NCBI GenBank assembly: GCA_030147325.1 | Contig: JASLAA010000043.1 | Location: 1-10,260 of the forward strand | Direction of reading: 5' to 3' | Length of the DNA: 10,260 bases | Source: Arthrobacter sp. | Lineage (GTDB): Bacteria > Actinomycetota > Actinomycetes > Actinomycetales > Micrococcaceae | Part shown: positions 6,156-10,260 of the stretch, piece by piece | How positions within the stretch are numbered: position 1 is the first letter of the stretch | Layout of the letters: each line of letters begins with the position of its first letter | Made by a program: the position numbers and the translations under genes | Notes under the pieces: generated by a model | What the model was told of the DNA's origin: nothing | The model's database searches: none | Seen by the model: only the letters and a program-made list of their open reading frames with translations

Positions 6156-7088
6156 GTGTCAACCAACTCGCTGAAAGCGTCGACCGACCGAGGCCGAGCC
6201 GGCGACAAGATCTTCTCCGGCATCTCCCTGGCCGCCGGCGTCCTGATTCTGGCCGTGCTGTTCAGCGTGGCGGTCTTCCTCCTGGTCCAGGCGGCACCGA
6301 CGTTCTCGGCCGACCCCGCCGAGGTCACGGGTGGCAACGGGTTCTCCGCCTACATCCTGCCGATCGTCGTCGGCACAGTCGTCGCGGCCACGATCGCGCT
6401 GATCATCGCCACCCCGGTCGGCATCGCCGTCGCGCTCTTCATCTCCCACTACGCCCCACGGCGCCTCGCCAGGGCCTTCGGCTACGTCATCGACCTGCTC
6501 GCAGCGATCCCCTCGGTCATCTACGGTGCATGGGGCTACATCATCCTGGCGCCGCAGCTCGCGAAGGTCTACGGATGGCTGGCGGAGAACCTGGGATGGA
6601 TCCCGATCTTCGCGGGCCCTGCGAGCCAGACCGGCAAGACCATGTTCACGGCGGGCGTCGTCCTCGCGGTGATGGTCATCCCGATCATCACCTCGCTGAG
6701 CCGGGAGATCTTCCTGCAGACCCCCAACCTCCACGAGGAGGCCGCGCTCGCGATGGGCGCCACCCGGTGGGAGATGGTGCGCATGGCCGTGCTGCCCTTC
6801 GCCCGCCCCGGCATCATCAGCGCGACCATGCTGGGTCTCGGTCGTGCGCTCGGCGAGACCATGGCCGTAGCCCTGGTCCTCTCACCCGGAGCCCTGGGCG
6901 CGAGCCTCATCAAGACCGGTAACCAGACCATCGCCGCCGAGATCGCCCTGAACTTCCCCGAAGCCTTCGGCCTGCGGCTCAACGAGCTGATCGCCGCGGG
7001 ACTCGTGCTCTTCGTCATCACGTTGATCGTCAACATGATCGCCCGCTTCATCATCACCCGGCACAAAGAATTCTCGGGAGCTAACTAA
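6156..7088 (+). CDS. pstC: PstC, phosphate ABC transporter permease subunit
   Basis: PstC is one of the two membrane subunits forming the phosphate channel with PstA. The 310-residue protein has about six membrane segments (near 22-46, 67-97, 106-133, 165-185, 218-245, 277-300). The cytoplasmic EAA loop that docks PstB reads EEAALAMGATRWEMVRMAVLP at 194-214. IPSVIYGAWG (118-127) and LGRALGETMAVAL (228-240) are typical of PstC. The start is the GTG at 6156, with GGAAGG at 6143-6148 seven bases upstream. The stop codon shares one base with the pstA start (TAATG), so translation of the two is probably coupled. The 148-bp gap from pstS holds two hairpins, but I see no convincing second promoter. 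Confidence 0.96.
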   Translation: MSTNSLKASTDRGRAGDKIFSGISLAAGVLILAVLFSVAVFLLVQAAPTFSADPAEVTGGNGFSAYILPIVVGTVVAATIALIIATPVGIAVALFISHYAPRRLARAFGYVIDLLAAIPSVIYGAWGYIILAPQLAKVYGWLAENLGWIPIFAGPASQTGKTMFTAGVVLAVMVIPIITSLSREIFLQTPNLHEEAALAMGATRWEMVRMAVLPFARPGIISATMLGLGRALGETMAVALVLSPGALGASLIKTGNQTIAAEIALNFPEAFGLRLNELIAAGLVLFVITLIVNMIARFIITRHKEFSGAN

Positions 7089-8194
7089 TGGCAGCGAACC
7101 AGACGCTCCAGCGTCGCCAGTCCCAGCTCACGCGCGGGCATCTCCCCTCCTACGCCGTGTGGGTCGTGCTCGGCGCCTCCCTGGTCCTCGGTGCGGCGAT
7201 CTCCTCCCTCGTGGGGTTCAGCGTCGTGGGATGGGCTGTCATCTCGGCGGTCGTGTTCGTGGTCGCGGCCACCGTCGTCACCGCCGTCGCGGAGGGTGAG
7301 CGGAAGGCCAAGGACAAGCTCGTGACGTACCTCGTGTACGGCGCCTTCCTGCTCGCACTGATCCCCCTCGTCTCGGTGATCTGGACGGTGCTCGAGCGCG
7401 GCGTGCCCGGGCTGAGCTCCAACTTCCTCTTCACCTCGATGAACGGCGTCACGGGAGCGGTGGACAACCGGGCCGTCGAGGAGGGTACGCCCGTGTTCGG
7501 TGGCGCCTACCATGCAGTGCTCGGCACCCTGCAGATCACCCTCTGGGCGACCCTCATCTCGGTTCCGATCGGCCTGCTCACCGCGGTGTACCTGGTGGAG
7601 TACGGGGCCGGGAAGAACCTGACGAAGGCCATCACGTTCTTCGTCGACGTCATGACGGGTATCCCGTCGATCGTGGCCGGCCTCTTCGCGGCTGCGCTCT
7701 TCACCCTGCTCTTCGGCCCGGGTACCCGAACGGGATTCGTCGCCGCCGTCGCCCTGTCGGTCCTGATGATCCCGGTGGTGGTCCGCTCCACCGAGGAGAT
7801 GCTGAAGATCGTCCCGAACGAACTCCGTGAGGCCTCCTACGCCCTGGGTGTGCGGAAGTGGCGGACCATCACGAAGGTCGTCGTCCCGACCGCGATCTCG
7901 GGGATAGCCTCCGGCGTGACGCTCTCCATCGCACGCGTCATCGGTGAGACGGCACCCATCCTCGTGACGGCCGGGTTCGCGAGCTCCATCAACATGAACG
8001 TGTTCAGCGGCTGGATGAGCACGCTGCCCACCTTCATCTACTACCAGATCCTCACTCCGACGTCCCCGACGTCGCCCGATCCGAGTACGCAGCGCGCCTG
8101 GGCCGCAGCGCTCCTGCTGATCCTCATGGTGATGCTGCTGAACCTGGTAGCCCGGTTCGTCGCCCAGATGTTCGCCCCCAAGACCAGCCGCTGA
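7088..8194 (+). CDS. pstA: PstA, phosphate ABC transporter permease subunit
   Basis: PstA pairs with PstC to form the transmembrane channel. At 368 residues it is longer than the roughly 300 of E. coli PstA, because of two extra N-terminal hydrophobic segments (about 22-42 and 46-66) before the usual core starting near residue 80. Such extensions are, to my knowledge, common in actinobacterial PstA. The permease domain (about 140-360) includes TGIPSIVAGLF (190-200), the EAA loop NELREASYALGVRKWRTITK (244-263) and RVIGETAPIL (283-292). The ATG at 7088 overlaps the pstC stop by one base, and GGGAG at 7076-7080 provides a ribosome binding site inside pstC. pstB follows after 30 bp. Confidence 0.96.
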   Translation: MAANQTLQRRQSQLTRGHLPSYAVWVVLGASLVLGAAISSLVGFSVVGWAVISAVVFVVAATVVTAVAEGERKAKDKLVTYLVYGAFLLALIPLVSVIWTVLERGVPGLSSNFLFTSMNGVTGAVDNRAVEEGTPVFGGAYHAVLGTLQITLWATLISVPIGLLTAVYLVEYGAGKNLTKAITFFVDVMTGIPSIVAGLFAAALFTLLFGPGTRTGFVAAVALSVLMIPVVVRSTEEMLKIVPNELREASYALGVRKWRTITKVVVPTAISGIASGVTLSIARVIGETAPILVTAGFASSINMNVFSGWMSTLPTFIYYQILTPTSPTSPDPSTQRAWAAALLLILMVMLLNLVARFVAQMFAPKTSR

Positions 8195-8224
8195 CCACCC
8201 GCGGTTACTACCCCTAAGGAAGCA

Positions 8225-9004
8225 ATGTCCAAGCGAATCGACGTCAAGGACCTCAACGTCTACTACAGCAAGTTCCTTGCCGTGGAGGACGTCAACATCA
8301 ACATCGAAGCCCGGTCCGTCACGGCGTTCATCGGCCCGTCAGGCTGTGGCAAGTCGACCTTCCTCCGCACGCTCAACCGCATGCACGAGGTCATCCCGGG
8401 CGCCCGGGTGGAGGGTGAGGTGCTGCTCGACGGCGACAACCTGTACGACACCGCCGTGGATCCCGTCACGGTGCGCGGGCAGATCGGCATGGTCTTCCAG
8501 CGGCCCAACCCCTTCCCCACGATGTCCATCCGCGACAACGTGCTGGCCGGTGTGAAGCTCAACAACAAGCGGATCAGCAAATCCGATGCGGACGCGCTCG
8601 TCGAGAAGTCCCTCCAGGGAGCCAACCTCTGGAACGAGGTCAAGGACCGCCTGGCACGTCCCGGCTCGGGTCTCTCGGGTGGCCAGCAGCAGCGCCTGTG
8701 CATCGCGCGGGCCATCGCGGTGTCCCCGCAGGTGATCCTGATGGACGAGCCCTGCTCCGCGCTGGACCCGATCTCGACCCTCGCCATCGAGGACCTCATC
8801 AATGAGCTCAAGGCCGAGTACACCGTGGTCATCGTGACCCACAACATGCAGCAGGCCGCCCGCGTCTCGGACAAGACGGCCTTCTTCAACATCGCGGGTA
8901 CGGGAAAGCCGGGCAAGCTCATCGAGTACGGCGACACGACCACCATCTTCAACAAGCCCGCCGTCAAGGCGACCGAGGACTACGTCTCCGGCCGCTTCGG
9001 GTAG
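8225..9004 (+). CDS. pstB: PstB, phosphate ABC transporter ATP-binding subunit
   Basis: PstB is the cytoplasmic ATPase that powers phosphate import through PstCA. The 259-residue length is standard and every nucleotide-binding motif is present. Walker A is GPSGCGKST (37-45), the Q-loop Gln is at 92 in FQRPNPFP, the signature is LSGGQQQR (150-157), Walker B is VILMDEP (170-176) with catalytic Glu175, the D-loop is SALD (178-181) and the switch His is at 206. RPNPFPTMSI and DEPCSALDPIST are characteristic of PstB within ABC ATPases. AAGGAA (8216-8221) lies close before the ATG at 8225. It is the last gene of the operon: no phoU follows, and the next gene is convergent. Confidence 0.97.
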   Translation: MSKRIDVKDLNVYYSKFLAVEDVNINIEARSVTAFIGPSGCGKSTFLRTLNRMHEVIPGARVEGEVLLDGDNLYDTAVDPVTVRGQIGMVFQRPNPFPTMSIRDNVLAGVKLNNKRISKSDADALVEKSLQGANLWNEVKDRLARPGSGLSGGQQQRLCIARAIAVSPQVILMDEPCSALDPISTLAIEDLINELKAEYTVVIVTHNMQQAARVSDKTAFFNIAGTGKPGKLIEYGDTTTIFNKPAVKATEDYVSGRFG

Positions 9005-9024
9005 GCCCTGCTCGACGGCACGGA

Positions 9025-9062
9025 ACGACGACGGCGGCGCCTGCGGGGGCCGCCGTCGCCGT
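9025..9062. terminator. GC-rich hairpin between convergent pstB and pit, probable bidirectional terminator
   Basis: CGACGGCGGC (9029-9038) pairs perfectly with GCCGCCGTCG (9049-9058) around a ten-base loop. After one mismatch, three further pairs (9025-9027 with 9060-9062) extend the stem. It begins about 20 bp after the pstB stop and lies just beyond the pit stop on the other strand. As is common in high-GC actinobacteria, there is no T-tract. Confidence 0.6.
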
Positions 9063-9066
9063 CTCC

Positions 9067-9096
9067 GCGCTACAGCAGAGGGCGCTACAGCAGGGG
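9067..9096. repeat. 15-bp tandem duplication including the pit stop codon
   Basis: Two 15-bp units (9067-9081 and 9082-9096) both begin GCGCTACAGCAG and differ at a single base. On the minus strand the unit carries the last codons and TAG stop of the pit gene. The duplication therefore places a second in-frame TAG at 9070-9072, preceded by the codons for RPLL. Slippage duplication is the simplest origin. Confidence 0.85.
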
Positions 9097-10095
9097 GCTG
9101 AGCGCGAGGAAGAAGATCGCGGCCAGGAGGGCGGTCACCGGTGCGGTCCCGAGCCATACCGCGAGAATGCGGACCACCCGGGGCCGCTGTACCGAGGCGA
9201 AACGCTGGTTGGCGCCCGCGCCCACGATGGCCGACGTCATGGTGTGGGTGCTGGAGAGCGGCATGTGCAGCGAGATGGCGCCGATGAACAGCATCGCCGA
9301 GCTGACACCCTGTGCCGTCATACCCCGCAGTGGATCGATGTGCACGAGCCGGTTGCCCAGGGTGTGCGTGATGCGCCAGCCGCCGAAGAGTGAGCCCGAG
9401 GCCAGCAGGACGGCGGCGGAGAGCTGCACCCACAGTGGCATCTCCGAACCGTTCGCGTAGCCCGAACCGACGAGTGCCAGGAGGATCACCGCCATGGTCC
9501 GCTGCCCGTCCTGCAGGCCGTGGCCCAGGGCGAAGGCACCGGCGAGGACGGACTGCGCCATGCGGTTGCCCCGGTTCACCCGCGCCGGCGACCCGTGCCG
9601 CAACAGCCAGGTCGCGGGGAACACCGCCGCATAGGCGAGGAGGTAGGCGACGACGGGCGAGAGCACGAGCGGCAGGGCGATCTGCAGCAGCAGTGCCTCG
9701 CCCACCCCGTTCATGGAAGGGCCATGGACCAGTTGTGACGCCCCTCCGGCCCCGATGACGCCACCGAGCAGTGCATGGGTCGACGACGACGGCTTGCCGC
9801 GGTACCAGGTGAAGACCCCCCAGATGCAGGCGGCGAGGAGTGCCGCCATCAGGATGCCGAGCCCGGTTGTTCCCTGGGGTAGCCCGATCGCGGCATCGGC
9901 GAAGAACAGTGCCAACGAGGTGCTGAGCAGGGCCCCGACGAGGTTGAACAGAGCGGCGAGCAGGACGGCGACCGTCGGTGTCAGCGCACGTGTCCGGACA
10001 GCCGTGGCGACCGAGTTCGAGACGTCGTGGAACCCGTTGAGGAAGGCGAACCCGCCTGCGGTGACGATCACCGCTCCGAGGAGCAGGGGCTCCAC
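9085..10095 (-). CDS. pit: PiT family inorganic phosphate transporter
   Basis: This family takes up phosphate, usually as a metal-phosphate complex, by coupling to an ion gradient. It is the low-affinity counterpart of Pst. The 336-residue protein is almost wholly hydrophobic, with about ten membrane segments in two inverted halves. The first half contains NGFHDVSNSVATAV (20-33), close to the NGFHDTANAVATV of E. coli PitA, and GKPSSSTHALLGG (100-112). The second half contains HGLQDGQRTM (192-201) and MPLSSTHTMTSAIVGAG (278-294). The usual HGANDGQ of the second half reads HGLQDGQ here, an oddity that keeps the aspartate. The start is a GTG at 10093-10095. It directly abuts the TAG of the preceding gene, with AAGGAA (10102-10107) inside that gene as ribosome binding site, so the two are co-translated. 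It converges on pstB. Confidence 0.92.
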   Translation of the reverse strand: MEPLLLGAVIVTAGGFAFLNGFHDVSNSVATAVRTRALTPTVAVLLAALFNLVGALLSTSLALFFADAAIGLPQGTTGLGILMAALLAACIWGVFTWYRGKPSSSTHALLGGVIGAGGASQLVHGPSMNGVGEALLLQIALPLVLSPVVAYLLAYAAVFPATWLLRHGSPARVNRGNRMAQSVLAGAFALGHGLQDGQRTMAVILLALVGSGYANGSEMPLWVQLSAAVLLASGSLFGGWRITHTLGNRLVHIDPLRGMTAQGVSSAMLFIGAISLHMPLSSTHTMTSAIVGAGANQRFASVQRPRVVRILAVWLGTAPVTALLAAIFFLALSPLL

Positions 10096-10260
10096 CTACG
10101 ATTCCTTGACGAGGATGCGGCCCACCTGGGTGGCGACCCGCCGGATGTCCTTGGTGACGTCCACCAGCTGGTTCGCGACGTCACGGTGCCTCGCGTAGAC
10201 CAGTGGCTTGTGGTCGTTGAGCAGCTCGGCGCACCAGTTGCGGTGCGTGCGCTCGGCCCT
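10096..10260 (-). CDS. C-terminal fragment of an unidentified protein upstream of pit
   Basis: An open frame enters from the window edge and ends at the TAG at 10096-10098. The 54 visible residues are charged and mostly helix-forming, including NWCAELLNDHKPLVYARHR and ending GRILVKES. I do not recognise a family. Bacterial pit genes are often preceded by a DUF47 (PhoU-like) accessory gene. Position and helical character allow that, but the visible residues do not clearly match the DUF47 C-termini I know. The stop is joined to the pit GTG without a gap, showing one operon. The 5' part lies outside the window. Confidence 0.75.
   Translation of the reverse strand, partial: RAERTHRNWCAELLNDHKPLVYARHRDVANQLVDVTKDIRRVATQVGRILVKES

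Noticed and set aside
8339..9433. 364-residue open frame on the minus strand across pstB and pit
   Set aside because: It runs antisense to intact pstB motifs and out of frame with pit. There is no domain or plausible start signal.
1..10260. Mobile elements, CRISPR arrays, RNA genes or an accessory system
   Set aside because: I saw no transposase or integrase, no terminal or spaced repeats, no tRNA-like cloverleaf and no rRNA stretches. All identified genes are core or common chromosomal functions.

Overview
The window is a high-GC chromosomal stretch from an actinobacterium, most likely a member of the Micrococcaceae (Arthrobacter-like). This placement is my inference. It rests on GC-rich third positions, the radA-disA pairing, an 11-nt-period GTTCAC direct repeat (PHO box) before pstS, and start sites typical of actinobacterial leaderless mRNAs. 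I see no mobile elements, phage, CRISPR, tRNA or rRNA.

Layout. Positions 18-734 (+) encode a small membrane-anchored extracytoplasmic protein with a BsuPI-like beta domain. It converges on disA (784-1860, -), the c-di-AMP synthase, which lies downstream of radA (2076-3461, -), a recombination ATPase. Upstream of radA on the same strand is a FUSC/aromatic-acid-exporter-type membrane protein (3538-4665, -). A 223-bp divergent region (4666-4888) separates it from the phosphate operon pstS-pstC-pstA-pstB (4889-9004, +). Convergent to that operon is a PiT-type phosphate transporter (9085-10095, -), preceded without a gap by the 3' end of an unidentified gene (10096 to the window edge).

How it works together. 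PstS is a lipoprotein that binds phosphate outside the membrane, PstC and PstA form the channel, and PstB supplies ATP hydrolysis. The pstS promoter carries two adjacent GTTCAC repeats, as expected for control by a PhoP/RegX3-type response regulator under phosphate starvation. A perfect 10-bp inverted repeat overlaps the predicted transcription start. A long stem-loop lies just after the pstS stop, and would fit a higher yield of PstS than of the membrane and ATPase subunits. The Pit transporter next door would be the low-affinity counterpart. No phoU or two-component regulator gene is visible here.

The gene content is ordinary. The most notable signals are regulatory: three genes with no Shine-Dalgarno sequence (the 18-734 gene, radA and the FUSC gene) each have a TAnnnT hexamer exactly six nucleotides before the start codon, as in leaderless transcripts. 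There are also hairpins at or near the predicted starts of pstS and disA, and short tandem duplications at the stop codons of two genes.
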